DNA from: Prunus persica
Lineage: Eukaryota; Streptophyta; Magnoliopsida; Rosales; Rosaceae
DNA length: 64,000 bases
Reading direction: 5' to 3'
NCBI RefSeq assembly: GCF_000346465.2
Contig: NC_034011.1
Coordinates: forward strand, 25,541,941 to 25,605,940
The notes under the pieces were generated by a model. It was given only the letters and a program-made list of their open reading frames with translations. It was not told the DNA's origin and searched no databases. The position numbers were made by a program, and so were the translations under genes. Shown piece by piece: positions 23,093 to 35,418 of the stretch (position 1 is its first letter; every line of letters begins with the position of its first letter).

Positions 23093-23264
23093 AATAGTAA
23101 AGAGTATAGCCAAGCGGCTATACTATTTAAATATTCAAAAATATTTAAAAATTTAAAAATATTTAATAAATATAACCACGCTGCGATACTCTTTAAATAT
23201 ATTTTAATATATTTACATTTCCTTCTATGGAGGCTGAGCCCCGGGCAGAGCGGTAGAAATTTAT
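23093..23264. repeat. Decayed copy of the 48-bp palindromic array
   Basis: It begins exactly where PIGN homology ends, with GTATAGCC-AA-GCGGCTATAC followed by AT-rich degenerate units. It ends in the same GC-rich flank (GGAGGCTGAGCCCCGGGC, then GAGCGGTAGAAA) that closes the array at 17721-18097. The same repeat family therefore sits at the left border of both duplication units. Confidence 0.8.
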
Positions 23265-23622
23265 ATGACTCGTATGATCTCCGAGCTGTGGCTCACTAAC
23301 TTAACAAAGCCGTTCATCCTTCAATTCACGCTTCTACACACAAGGCTTGAGTCGCAATTTCAAACAAAGTGTCAAGACACCCAAAAGAATTTTGTGCCCG
23401 CAGCAGTCTTGTATGGCCACTACCGGCGACAAAAAGCCGAGCACAAGGCCTCCCGGGGCAGCTTGTGACGGCATGGAGGAAAGTGAAGTAAGGATTTCTC
23501 AAGACAAGCCAAGGAATGACTGATTTCAAGTCCTCTCCCCTCCCCAACTTGCCTGCAGTTTGATCAACTTTGTATGGCATAATTAAGCATAGTATCTATT
23601 CTAGCCTGCCATCAAAACCGAG
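23265..23622. other. Unclassified insert between duplication units
   Basis: Moderately GC-rich sequence with no coding support and no counterpart in unit A. It could be part of the same element as the palindromic array or an old LTR piece; no PBS, TG/CA ends or protein frame could be recognised. Confidence 0.4.
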
Positions 23623-26600
23623 CCGAGCATGTAATTTGATACCCAACTGCAAGCCTTGTAATATATGATTTACTCAATCCAAACATCCTTATAAATCAAA
23701 GCTGTAAAATGCTAAGACAATGCATAGCAGTTGGTCTTAGTCCGTTATGGACAAAACTGTGTGAAGTTCCCTTTCTATTGATGTTGAACAAGGTTCATTT
23801 ACAACCATGCTCCAACTAGAAGCATCCTATTCCTATTAAAACCACATAAAAGAAAGATTCATGTGGTGATATGGTGGTATGGTATACAACATGTCAACAT
23901 TTCTGAAAGAAAGAAAAGGAAGACACAATCAAAACTTTGATGACTAATCTAAGCAGTAAGCAGCAAGCAGCAAGCAGCAAGAGGAAACTTCTAAGTCAGC
24001 CTCAGCGCCATTTCTTGAAATGGCCCATTGGCCCTTCTCTTTTTTTCTGTTTGTTAAATCTTAAATAGCAGTGATCTAGTTGTATTTATGAATCGATGCA
24101 TCCAGGGGTGTATCATTAGCGCTGGAGTTGACATGGTCAATACTCACCCCATTCCACCTAATAATCTTCAAATAGACATGAGTTGAGAGTTTGGTGAGTT
24201 GACTAAGAGAGTGTGTCTACTCTCGTACACTCGAGATAGATCCTCCTCCCATACATTTGAATCATTTTAATTATCACTTTGTCAAGAGAAAATTATAATA
24301 ATCTTCAAATACACCATAATCTTCAAAAAGCTTTTCGGAGATGTGCATCATGCATATGCATGATGGTCCCATCTAAGCTGGGTTTGTTCCCATATATAAA
24401 TACATATATGTATTTGCTAAATTTTGGTATCCATGACAACATCCAAGTTAATTAACAACAGCTCATCCATACACCAGAGACATGTACACAACACAACTTA
24501 CAGCTACAACTTCTTTACTAGTTACAAGCTTTTCTTTTGTAAATTCATCTGCAAGATTAATAAAACTTAAAACAAGCTACAAAGTTCTGCTAATTCCAAG
24601 ATTGGCAGCAAAACCCAATTTGCAATACCCTTACAAAGCAACAAAGCCACCAACACAGGTTTATTCAACCACCAAAGCCTACTAGGAAAGGAAAAAGAAA
24701 ATACAAAAGGAAGCACACCAAGAAGGCACAAATTTCAACATGCTCCATCCGGTTGGCATATAAAACTTATTCATTGGATTATAGAGGTTCGAAAACCACC
24801 TTCACCCCTTTCTCATAATGGCGGTACGTGCCATCCGTCATGATACGACCCAGCTGTGTTGAGCTTCGCACAATTTTATTATACTGCTTCCACCATGCCA
24901 TAAAGCTGCTATACTTCAAGAAAATATCAGGGGTTACTGCAAAATTCTTGAGGGCATCCAACACATACTTCTCAAACTCTATCAACTTTTGCTTGCATTG
25001 TTCCCTTTCTTGAAAACTCGGTTGTCCCTTCTCCAGCTGATTGCATAAGATAAGAGCCTCCTCAACATGTGCCCAAAAACAAGAATCATCAGTCAGACTA
25101 GAAGCCACGTTCTGTGCTTTTGACTTGCTTGGACCGTCTTCAACTGTTTCCCCTCTTCTAATTCTCTCTGCTACCTTCCTTTCCTCCTCTTCCTCGAACC
25201 ATTTCTCCAACAGAATGAAATGCTTAGGCCTTTCCTCAATGTAGTTTTTCCCATCCTTGTCCTTGTAGTACTCTGCAATGTGAAGTGGTTCCATCATCCT
25301 TCTGTAGTTTGTACCTCCCATAAGCCAACGGGTTCGTAAGGCAGCTCCTTCTTTCTGGGGCCTATTCTCTACTTCTTCAACCAAGTCCTGCCAGTAATTC
25401 GACAGCTTCTTCTTAAACTCTTGGACGTTGAAGTCAGCCCTGTTATGCTTGTTTTTGTACACGTCATAGTATCCAATTTCCCTATCTTTTGACTCCTTCT
25501 TGTACCACTCAAGGTAGGCCATGTTCACTTTCATATCATTAATTTTCTTGGCGGCATTGGAAGCCCTCGTCTTCTGTATTGCTAATTTATATTCATGTGT
25601 TTCCATCTTCTTTATCAGACTATTGAGTTGTTTCTGTTGCAATGCCTTTTTTACAAAGGAGCAGAGAAGGAATTAGTAGAAGTAAAATTTAACAACGGGG
25701 AATATTTCTAACATTCTTTTGCAAATAATGTATGTGTTGTAGGCTTATAGGATGAAAACATAAAACATTATCAAATCACATATTTGCATTGAAACTTTGC
25801 TACCTGTGATGGGGGAACTCCAAATATTGCTGCCAGTTGTGTGATAATGCTAGCTTTAAGTGGAACTCTATCGCTTTCAGCCAACTCAAAGACATCTTTA
25901 CAAAATGCCTTGAGCTTGAGACGTTCCAAGAGCTGTCCATAATCAAAAAACTGAATCCCCACATTAGGATATTGGGTCTGATCACCCTGAGAGTTGGCTG
26001 CCACCAACTCCAAAATCAAATCTGGGTCCTCAAAGCAAGCACAACCAGAATCAGAGCACAACAGGAATGTTCCAAAAGGCTTATAAGCACCAACTTTAGT
26101 ACCGGTTCCAAGAGCAGTTGGATTTGGGGATAGGAAGAGTTTAGGTACAGGATCTTGGATAGAGGCTACATGCAAGAAGCAAGAAGTCCATGCTGAGAAT
26201 TGTGAAACACATTTTCGGAAGTGTTCGTCACCAATAAGGGGTGAACTGAAAGTAATGCAAAGGGGGCGTTTGGCTTTTGATAAGTTGAGGCTTTCTAGCA
26301 GCCATAAGGTGAAGAGCGTAGCCACACAGCCTCCCATAGAGTATCCAGTGATAATTACTAATGAATTTGATCTGCTAATCTGTGCCACAAACATTATCAA
26401 AAGTTACATATATACAAACTAGTCACGTACTCAATTGCAATATAGTTTGTCAAATTAATTATGACAACGAAAAACTCCATTACTTTAAATGGTCAAACAA
26501 ACAAAATAGGAAACTCTATCAGATTACTATAGACTTTCTCTAAGGTTTCTCCAAATTCACAAGTTGTCAAAAGTAGAAATGATGAGTTTAAGGAAAGACA

Positions 26601-27635
26601 AAAAACAGAAGGAAAGAGAGAGAAGGAACGAACCTCAGTTTTCAGAAGACAGAGCTCATCAAAACGAGAGGCAAAGAGCTTGATTGCAGCTTCATTGAGG
26701 GAGAAACTTGGGTTGCTTTTGTTGAGCAAAAATCCAAAGTCAGGGAGATTTCTTTCCTTAAAAGTTGATGATAAAATCAAGCCTTCTTGTCCCCTCAAAG
26801 ACATGGGTGAAGTCAGAAAAGTTATGATGGTAAGATTTGCTTGTTGGGTTGTATTAATGTGTAAGGTTGGTTGTGCATTTGGATTGACCTTCTGCTTATC
26901 ATTCTGAATTGCATCCCATGACTGGTGTAGGGGTTCAGAGGTCAACAGCACATTTGCCAATTCTAGGCCGCTGCTAAATCTGTCATCAAAAAATCAAACC
27001 AAAAAACAGGGAGTAAGATATGGTGTTAATTTAGCAACTAACTTCGTTAAATTTTTACTATAAAAAGAAAAAAAAATTATTGAGAAAGAAAGAAAAAGAA
27101 CATTGAACTTTACTTACTGATTGCTCATCTTCTTCTTATAGCTTTTTCAGATCTGTTAACACACACAGTACAGGAGAATGAAAACCAGGATGGTTGATGT
27201 ATTCCTTATATACATGGAAATGAATTGCTATCCCTCCTCCAATCAAATGGCCTCACGGCGACGAAACTTCCACCAAGTCTACAAAATAAAGCAAAGTCTA
27301 CTTCTTCGTCAACGTCGAGTTTATTCTTGAAAGCTTCTCCGAAGAGCTTAAGCAAGTGGCCATACTTTTTCTTCACAATTCACCATCATTATAATATGGG
27401 CTTAACTTTTCATTTTGCCCTTAAACTTGTAACTAATTTTTAATTTACCCCATTCTTTTTTTATTTATAAAAAATTAAGAATATAAACTTTCTTTTTCTC
27501 TCTAATTTTCCCATGCCATCTAAATCATCAACCTTTCATCAATTTTTCTATTAAATCATTAAAAATAAATTTATTTTTATTTAGAAAAAATTATAGAAAA
27601 AGAGAACAAAACAAAAACGAAAAAAGAAAACCATC
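23623..27635. repeat. Segmental duplication unit B (SAG101 copy)
   Basis: Partner of unit A. Alignment continues through the SAG101 gene and into the left part of the Mutator-like element, then resumes as PIGN sequence at 31445-32190. Unit B is thus the more complete copy and retains the PIGN gene. About 190 bp near 24308-24330 are deleted relative to unit A. Confidence 0.9.
24779..27128 (-). CDS. SAG101: SAG101-like EDS1-family immune regulator, copy B
   Basis: Four exons: 27128-27118, 26979-26634, 26379-25804 and 25645-24779, giving 599 aa. The architecture is identical to copy A, with a lipase-like domain to about residue 311 and an EP domain after it. Differences include Tyr for His in the elbow motif (GYSMGG instead of GHSMGG), substitutions clustered in the EP domain such as YNKIVRSS for YNKIVGSS, an altered start (MSNQFSSG), and a C-terminus extended by EPL. 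Exons 2 and 3 have the same lengths in both copies, and introns are close to identical by eye. Frames are intact, so both copies may be functional. The role is expected to be in EDS1-dependent immunity and senescence, inferred from the family. Confidence 0.92.
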
Positions 27636-28269
27636 CCCATCCACATACCCCCTCCGTGCTCTTTTTTTATCCCCCACCCGCAACTCACCCCTTTACCCAT
27701 CGCGCCCTCCCTTCTTAGCAGCCCACCCTCCCACAGCCACCACCCCACAACCATCACTCTCTCTCTCTCTCTTCCCCCATGCCTAGCCTCGACACCCACA
27801 AAGTTACCCACCTCGCCACAACCCCCCGCCCTTGGTGTGGTTTTTGCTCAAATAGATTTGGTTTTTTTTTTTTTTGGGTTCAAATATATGGTGGTGGTTT
27901 TGGTGTTGTTGTATGGGATGTGTTCGATCTTTGGGTGCAATGAGGGCAGAGAGAGAAGTCAAGGGAGATAGAATGGGTGGTGGTGTGATTTGTGAGGACA
28001 TGGGAGGCTAGGATTTGGGTAAGATTTTACTTTAGTGTTATAATTATTATTTCAATTTTTTAATTATTTTTATTTTATTTTATTTTAACATGAAAATTAT
28101 CAATTTACCCTCATATTTAACGACAAATTAGATAAAATATTGAAAATTTAAATGACAATGGAAAAATTGGCGAAAAATAGAAGTTCCTATTCTTTATTTT
28201 CTATTAAAAAAAAATACATGGTGTAAATTGAAAGCTAGATATAAGTTTATGGGGCAAATTATCAAAGCC
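27399..28269. mobile_element. Non-autonomous Mutator-like element with 10-bp target duplication
   Basis: The left end GGCTTAACTTTTCATTTTGCCC and the reverse complement of the right end, GGCTTTGATAATTTGCCCC, begin long imperfect inverted arms of about 190 bp. The element is 871 bp and flanked on both sides by TTATAATATG (27389-27398 and 28270-28279), a duplication length typical of Mutator-like elements. The interior is GC-rich with a CT microsatellite and poly-T run and has no transposase. The open frames at 27581-27811 and 27804-28001 are low complexity. A left-arm fragment of the same insertion is present in unit A, so insertion predates the duplication. Confidence 0.88.
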
Positions 28270-28279
28270 TTATAATATG

Positions 28280-28835
28280 CTCGCCTTTTCTCTTCTTTTC
28301 TCTGTCTTATTGTTGTCCAAAGTATTTGTTCTATTTTATTTTGCAAACGAGTTGCTTACTTGCTGCTAATTGTTCTGGCCACTTTGCCATGAAGCCCATG
28401 TGAATACACGGGCAGGGCAAACAAGCCCAGCAAAATTGCTGATGAGCTGAAATTGGACATTGAAATATGTGAATAGGCTTGAAATGGGAGCCCAACTTGT
28501 TTTCTGTTCTTAATCTTTCTAACCATAAATATAAATAAATTTATTTACAAATTGATCAATGATCTGTAAATGGGTTTAACTGGTTAAACTGTATCAACTA
28601 ATCAATACATGTGAGAAGCGTGCCAAAAATTTCAATTGAATGGGGAACACTTGGAAAATCCCATTGCTAAGAATCTCTCATCTCCAAGCAAACTGCAGTT
28701 GTAGGAAGAACGGGCAAAGTTGTAGAGTGGGAAGCTGCTATTAGAACCGTGAGAGGCGCCTTAAGAACATTAAAGCTCACCTTTCCTGAAAACTGGTGAT
28801 TTATTTCGATGCCCAATATCCCAGTTTAGCATTGC
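28280..28835. other. PIGN 3' flank
   Basis: AT-rich spacer between the Mutator-like element and the PIGN stop codon, including the presumed 3' untranslated region (about 28680-28835). No other gene is seen. Confidence 0.5.
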
Positions 28836-31800
28836 TTACATTGCTTTCCGAGATGACCGGTCCACTGAACCAATGTTGATATCTTTTGTGTATATATTTG
28901 TGACGGCAAAAAGCAACAGCACAAAGACTACTTGAGCACTCACGATTCCAAAATGGCTGATGCTGTTACCAATTTCCATCCAACTTCCTGTATTTCGGAC
29001 CTGATATCAATCAAAATGGTCAGTAGGGTTTTCGAGAAAGCATTGATCTGATGCAGTATAATACAAGTGTTCGTCCATGCACATGTAGTATGCTGCGTGG
29101 ATCAGACATTTCTAACCAAGGAAATCATTTGAAACATTACTTTGTAAGGTAATTCTCCTATCGTTACAACACAAAAATACTACGACAAAGTCCAAAACAT
29201 AATTTCATCTCAAGAACACAGTAACCTTACCAGGAAGAAGAAATGCATAGTCATTACATCCGAGAACAAAATAACGAGGAAATAGCATCCCAACCGTGGA
29301 AGTCGGTTTAGTTTTGTTATTGCACTGAATACACATCTGCATGTCAGTCAAACACAAATTATAAGACAACCACAATTTCTTACAATTTCATATATAAGAG
29401 AGAAGGAATTTACTCTACATGTTAGTAAAGTAAAACTGCATTTTTTCCATTCTATTATTAACGAACAGTGCAAAATAAGAACGGTGTTTTAACCAGCTTG
29501 TTATCACACACAAAATTGTAACTGCACTTACATGACGAGCAGGAATGGAATGAATAACTTGAAGATAAGTAAGGCAGCCATAAGAAACGGCTGCAATTAC
29601 AAGCAAATAATATCAGCTAAGCAGTGGCAACAAATCTGATAGATGCCAAGGAAAGTTCAACCTTCACTTACACTGAAGACGGTAATAAATCGATAGACAG
29701 ATGAAATCTCAAAGCTTGCGATACTTGCAAAATTACCCGTTCCAAAGAAGGCAACATTAAATAAAACCATCTAAAACCACAAAAGACATCAGAGATCAAT
29801 ATCATGAGCAGTTAAATCATTAAATTTCTAGAAAAATCAGGCAATTTCTTCAGTATGGTAATGAAAAGAAAAGATAGCACTTACAAAGATTAATGGAATT
29901 CGCACATCAGACAGCTGCAAGTATCTACCATCAAGTATGACATTATCTTCCATATTGTTAAAGGAGCTTGACAACCTGTTCACCTTACTCAAGTAAATAA
30001 GTGTGTTTTCAACTAGTATCCAAGCCATGAGTGCAAGAGCCAGAGCACCGTAGAAGACAGCTTCATATCTGCATAAGTTTTCAGAATGAATGAAAAGATA
30101 ATTAAAAAAATTCATCCTAACAACCCGCATATTCAAAAATCTTTTAAATGAAGGCAAGCATGACAGTTAGCATATAAATAGACTGTACCCAATAGATAAT
30201 AGAAGGAATGTGGGCGCAAAACCAAGAAATATGGAAGTAAGCCGGGACAAGAGACCATTTGCGGAAAACAATGGAAGTACAATCGAGATACCTATGCCAA
30301 GACAAAATAAAGATAAATATAAATAGTCATGTAATTTAAAGATATAAATTCTTCAGCCATTAAACACCTGTCAACTGATATGTTAATCATTAACCTAGAA
30401 GGGACGAGTTCAAAAGCATACCAGCAATGGACCAATTTGTAATCTGGTGCAAAGCAAGTAGTTCTTGCTTCTGTGTTCTATGAGAGGTTGATATTGACAC
30501 CATCACGGATGATAATCCAACCAAAAGAGCCTAATTCACAAGCATAAAAAAATAAAAAATAAATAAAAATTACCTCCATATCTGTTACGTTACACCCTAT
30601 ACATTAAGCTTCCTTCCATACCAACAGAGGACAGAGATAGGTTAAGTACCTGTAACTGAAAGAGCGTGGGAAATTTAGGTTGCTTCTTGTCATGATTGCA
30701 GATACTTAGCCAGTACTTGTTTCCTTCAGTATGCAGATCTAGCAACCTAGCAGCTACTCCTATCATAATAATCATAACTCCACTCCCAATCCTATGAACA
30801 TGAATTGTCACAGAATGCACATAATTTTCAAGGCCAATCCAAATGTTACAATAGACACAGAACTCAAGATAATTGACACAGTATATTGTCGATTTTTCTT
30901 AAATAGCTTATCTTTGTTGACTAACTATACATGCATTCATATTCTTTTCTTAATTTTACACACACCTAATAAAGATATCTATGATAGCTGATTTTAGTTC
31001 TTGGAACTAACATATTGGCTTGTTCAGGGGTATATGCATTGAGCATATACCACATTTACCCTCCCTTCTGATAATGTGTATTTCATTTTAAAAAGTAGTA
31101 AAAAAATTGAATGAACGAAATCTCAACCACGGCCAGATTTCTCACAGTACAACAAAGGCATTGTCCGAATTGGAGAATGTCCTAACAACTCTTAAGATCT
31201 TTCCAATAACAATGAAATCTGCAACTGTTCGAAAAATTAACCACACACACCCCTACCTCCTCCCATCCCAACCCCATAGAGATGTATTCAAGAAGAGATG
31301 GCTTACACTAGACGATTATTATCGGGAATTTCTGCTGGCATCAAAGTAAATACAGACAAGAACCAACATGCAACACAAACAAAGATTGGTACGCCAGATC
31401 TCCAAGGAATCAATTTTAAAAGATAAAGGAAGGATATGACCCCAGAAACCAGGAAACACCAAGTGTATAGCTTCCTCTGAGTAAAGCTATTCACCTGCAG
31501 AAATTGCCAAAATTACACTGTTCAGAATTTTAGAGTACCAATTTAACATGGCTTGCAGCATGAAAACTTATAGTTTTGATTCAATACCAGGAATTCAAGA
31601 ATGAATACTGAGAAAACACCAGTGGCTAGAATTTTAGCAAAGTAATTGATTCTTCTTCCATATAACTCTTTCCATAATGCTTTGATGAACCGATATTCAC
31701 TAAAGATTTGTGTCCACAGAAATACTGTCATTGATGTGTATGCATGGTAAAGAGGAGGAGAATGCTCCTTAAACAGTATAATACAAAGTAGTCCCAGAAA

Positions 31801-32495
31801 AAGGCATCCACAAAGTTGTACCTACAGTAAATAATGAGATTCATGAGTTATGTTGAATAGAAAGAGAATATAAAAACCCTTATAGACATCCAAATCTCAT
31901 ATATTTCCAAACTTCTACTTTAGCTCCTTTTTTTCTTAAAAAATCTGTATTTGTGAACTCCTTCCTTCAATTTGAAAACCACTATTAAAGCTTACAAGAG
32001 GTCAAGCTTACACAAACATTACTTTTCTGGTATTATCTGTCTGGTGATCTGCTTGCTCCTTTCTAAACATATACCCTGCCAATGAAGTATAAGATTGCAG
32101 CACATGGAGAACAATATAGGTCATCCAACCAATATACCCAAGAATAATTACAGTCATGAGCATCAGCCAATCGTAAGTTTGAAAATAGTGAAGTCCTTGC
32201 AGCGCCAAGACTCGGAGATCTTCAGACAACTTCCTTGCAGCTGCATAGTCTCTAATAGATATTAGATCCTCAATCTTATCCAATAGGGAGGAATAATCGC
32301 CCAGTGGTTTGAAAGGCTTGAAATATAACGAATTTGACTGCTTCGTCTCTAATTTTGTCAAGAAATCCAAGATTACTAAATATGCAGTCTCTACCTACTT
32401 TAGTTCCACAAAGTTTCAGTAGAATTGAATATAGTGAATATCCTTAAAAACACTATTGTTAAGATCTTTATCTTATAAACACTCCTTATTCATCA

Positions 32496-32539
<44 letters not shown>

Positions 32540-34575
32540 TACACACACAATCATATGACACAGGATACGTGATTTCCGAAGAAACTGGTTGAGAATTTGC
32601 TTCGTGTTGGCAACCACAGCTTCAACTTCATCTTCCTGGACAATGAAACAAAAAGGAAATCTCAGTTGTCTAGCCATTTATAATCTAGTTGAACCAGCAG
32701 AACTAATCAAATAGAATATACATATGCTGGCGAAGATATAAGTGATAACATCTTTTACATCCTTTAAAACAAAGACAAGAAATCCACCTTCAAACTGGTT
32801 GACTATACCTTTATCATGTCTATGTAATCAAGGGGTAAACTTCCAACCGAGTTTACAGGACATGGCAGACCAAGAAGAGTTGACTACCAGAAAAATCACC
32901 AGAAAAATCAATCAGCAAATAAGAGTGAAAAACTTGAAGGTGTTATAAAGGGAAAAAACTCAAGAAAACAAATTGGACAACCATGAGAGGTGCAATATCT
33001 GCTTGATTAACATCCACCCTTTCAATGCCATGAAGGCCCCATTCTGTAGGTGTTGGCGTGTCATGCATATGTTCATCAACAAAACGAAAGCCACAATCAG
33101 AATGATTGCTGCTGGAGACTAGCTTGGGCTGTTTAACACCTGCTCCCCAAACAACAAGGGGAGTATCAGTGTTTGTAGGATGCCCATCTCCATGGCTTCC
33201 TATCAGTAAAATAATAACATGTAAGAACCATTATAAGGGAAAAAATGATGTAGGATCAAACTTATAATAATTCAGTGAAAAAAGTGAAGCAAAAAATTTC
33301 TAAAGTACAAGAAAATCCAACCTTTGTCATGCATTCCATGATCAGCAGTAAATACGTATGATGTACGATTGTCCATGTAATAATCCTCAAGAAGATTGTA
33401 AACCCTTTCAGCTATACTGTCAACAACCGCAACATTATTGAGATAAATGGACGAAAAGGGCCTATGCGCATGACCATTTGAATCACAGCCAAGTAGGTGC
33501 AAAAATACGACAAGATTATCCTGTAAAAGTAACTCCTTCAACTTCGGGTCTTCTTTGGACCTATTCAGAAGTCCCTTAAATTGATCAAAAGACCACTCAT
33601 CCAGAAAGGAAGCATCTGCATTAACACATACAAATTGGTAAAGCATTAGCTGAAAGTGAGAACCACAGAACAGAGTGTACAGCAGAAGTATCTTTATACC
33701 CACAGCATTATCACGCCTAAATTTGTTTAAACCATTAGCGTTGAAGGAAAAAAAAAATCACTAAATACGTAAACTTTAATAGTAGAAATTGCAAATTGAA
33801 AAGTAAAAACAAAAGAACAGAGATACCAGTAGCGAAGTCTTCAAAGTCATGAGGGTAACTGTTCCAGGTGGTGTGAGGCAAGCCAGCACAGAAGATTGGA
33901 ACTATGTCAGGACTACCATAAGAGAAAGTATGCCGGCTTCGGTTAAATACCGAATCAAATTCAACAGGATTAGCTTTCCAGCCTGCGAAACGAATTGGGT
34001 ATCTCCAGTTAAGCCATTTTCGTCTGTATGAATGCGAAAAAGAAAAGGAAAAAGAAAAAAGAATCAACCTTTCGTAACAGCACTGGGATCTTCATAGAAC
34101 CCAGCAATTATAGAAACATGTCCAGGCCTTGACTCAGTGGGGGGACGAGCATGTGAAACTCCCCACCGACCCTTCTCTTCGATCACGCTTCTTAAAAATG
34201 GAGCTCTAAACTTTCCTTCAGAATCGGACTCAAAGAATTTGTCAGCTCGCAGACCATCAGCTGCAGCACAAGCTCAAAAGCTTTAAAGCAAACTCAAACA
34301 AGAAACAGAGTAAAGTTGAGAAGGAAAATGGCCGTACCGACGAGTAAAACGAGGCGTTTTGCAGGGGCTTTGAAACGAGGGGTAACGAGATCCATGCCAT
34401 GAACAATGGGGGACTTGAAGTAGATGTCGAAAATGCTGAGCATATAAACGGCGTGCAGAACAACGCCAAGTACTACAAGCCATTTCTCTTTCCTCTTCAG
34501 CCATGTCCTTCTTCTTCTCTTCGCGTTTGCTTTTACGTTGCTTCCTTCTCCTACCTCTCTCTCTCCACCACCCAT
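28836..34575 (-). CDS. PIGN: GPI ethanolamine phosphate transferase 1 (frameshift in exon 17)
   Basis: Eighteen minus-strand exons: 34575-34338, 34260-34069, 33982-33827, 33615-33322, 33199-32982, 32883-32809, 32635-32569, 32348-32023, 31821-31588, 31494-31307, 30791-30650, 30530-30422, 30291-30189, 30068-29885, 29770-29672, 29590-29532, 29337-29231 and 29000-28836. About 984 aa are expected. The enzyme adds ethanolamine phosphate to the first mannose of GPI anchors in the ER. It has an N-terminal membrane anchor, a luminal phosphodiesterase-like domain ([35 protein letters not shown]) and many C-terminal membrane helices. All phases agree except exon 17, which is 107 nt where 106 is required. 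A TTTT (minus strand, 29283-29280) after CYF shifts the frame near residue 914 and leads to an early stop in exon 18. It may be a real mutation or a homopolymer assembly error. Confidence 0.93.
32498..32529. repeat. (TA)n microsatellite in PIGN intron 7
   Basis: A run of about 16 TA dinucleotides followed by CA-rich sequence, lying about 40 bases beyond the exon 7 donor. Likely polymorphic in length. Confidence 0.9.
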
Positions 34576-35418
34576 CTCTCGCTTCTCTTGTTTTCACTCC
34601 GCCGCTTTCCTCCGATCCTCACAAACGTCGTTCAACGCTTCCCTCTTACTCTTCTCCGTCTTTTTCCTAGTCTTCTCCATAAAGAATTTCGGCCTATTTA
34701 TCAATTGGGCCTCAATTCTGGGCCCAGTTACATATAGGGCCGAGGCCCAGATGAATACTTGATTTTATTGTAATATCGACTTCTTAATTAGTCAAAATAG
34801 GAAGTTTTGGAGGAAAATCTGCTAGATGAACCTCAACAACTCCCTAATTTGGCTAACTAACTTTTTGCTCCCTACATTTATGGAGAGAAAGTGGCTCGTT
34901 TTTCTCCTCTGCCGTTGTTTTTCTTTTCTTCGGCAAGCATTTTGGCTTCCTCTTCCTCTGTTGCACACCAAATCTTCTCTCTTTTTTGTCAAAAATTCCG
35001 TATTTCGACGACAACAACAAAAGATAATGAAAATTTTCATGATTTTTAAGGTTATTTTAGCTAAATTTAGTGAGAAAGAAAAATAGGATTAATGCTACTT
35101 GTCTCCAAACTTATGAGTATAATATAAGAGGCTTATAACTCAAGTAGTTAAGAAGAGTTACTCATACACACTAGAGATTATGTGTTCAAATCTCTCTTTC
35201 TCAATATCGCTTATATAAATAAATAAAACAAAAACCGCTGTGTATAACATAGAATTAATTCAACCTTTATTTACCATGGAATATTACAACAATATATGGG
35301 AAAACCATATATATGGAATTTCTAACATTCAGATACTGTCACACATCGATCAGAAGAGCCAACAACAACAGCAACACGAACATGATAATCTTTCATGAAG
35401 CATATAGCTTGGGACAAA
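34576..35418. other. PIGN leader/promoter and spacer
   Basis: Divergent-looking upstream region of PIGN with a CT-rich leader, then AT-rich DNA containing a tRNA-derived SINE-like block at 35118-35228. The open frames here are antisense or low complexity. Confidence 0.5.
35118..35228 (+). mobile_element. tRNA-derived SINE-like element
   Basis: It starts with a region like a degenerate A box (TATAACTCAAGTAGTTAAG), followed about 40 bases later by a B-box-like GTGTTCAAATCT. It ends in an AT-rich tail with repeated AAATA. The order and spacing fit a tRNA-derived SINE. The target-site duplication was not identified. Confidence 0.5.
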
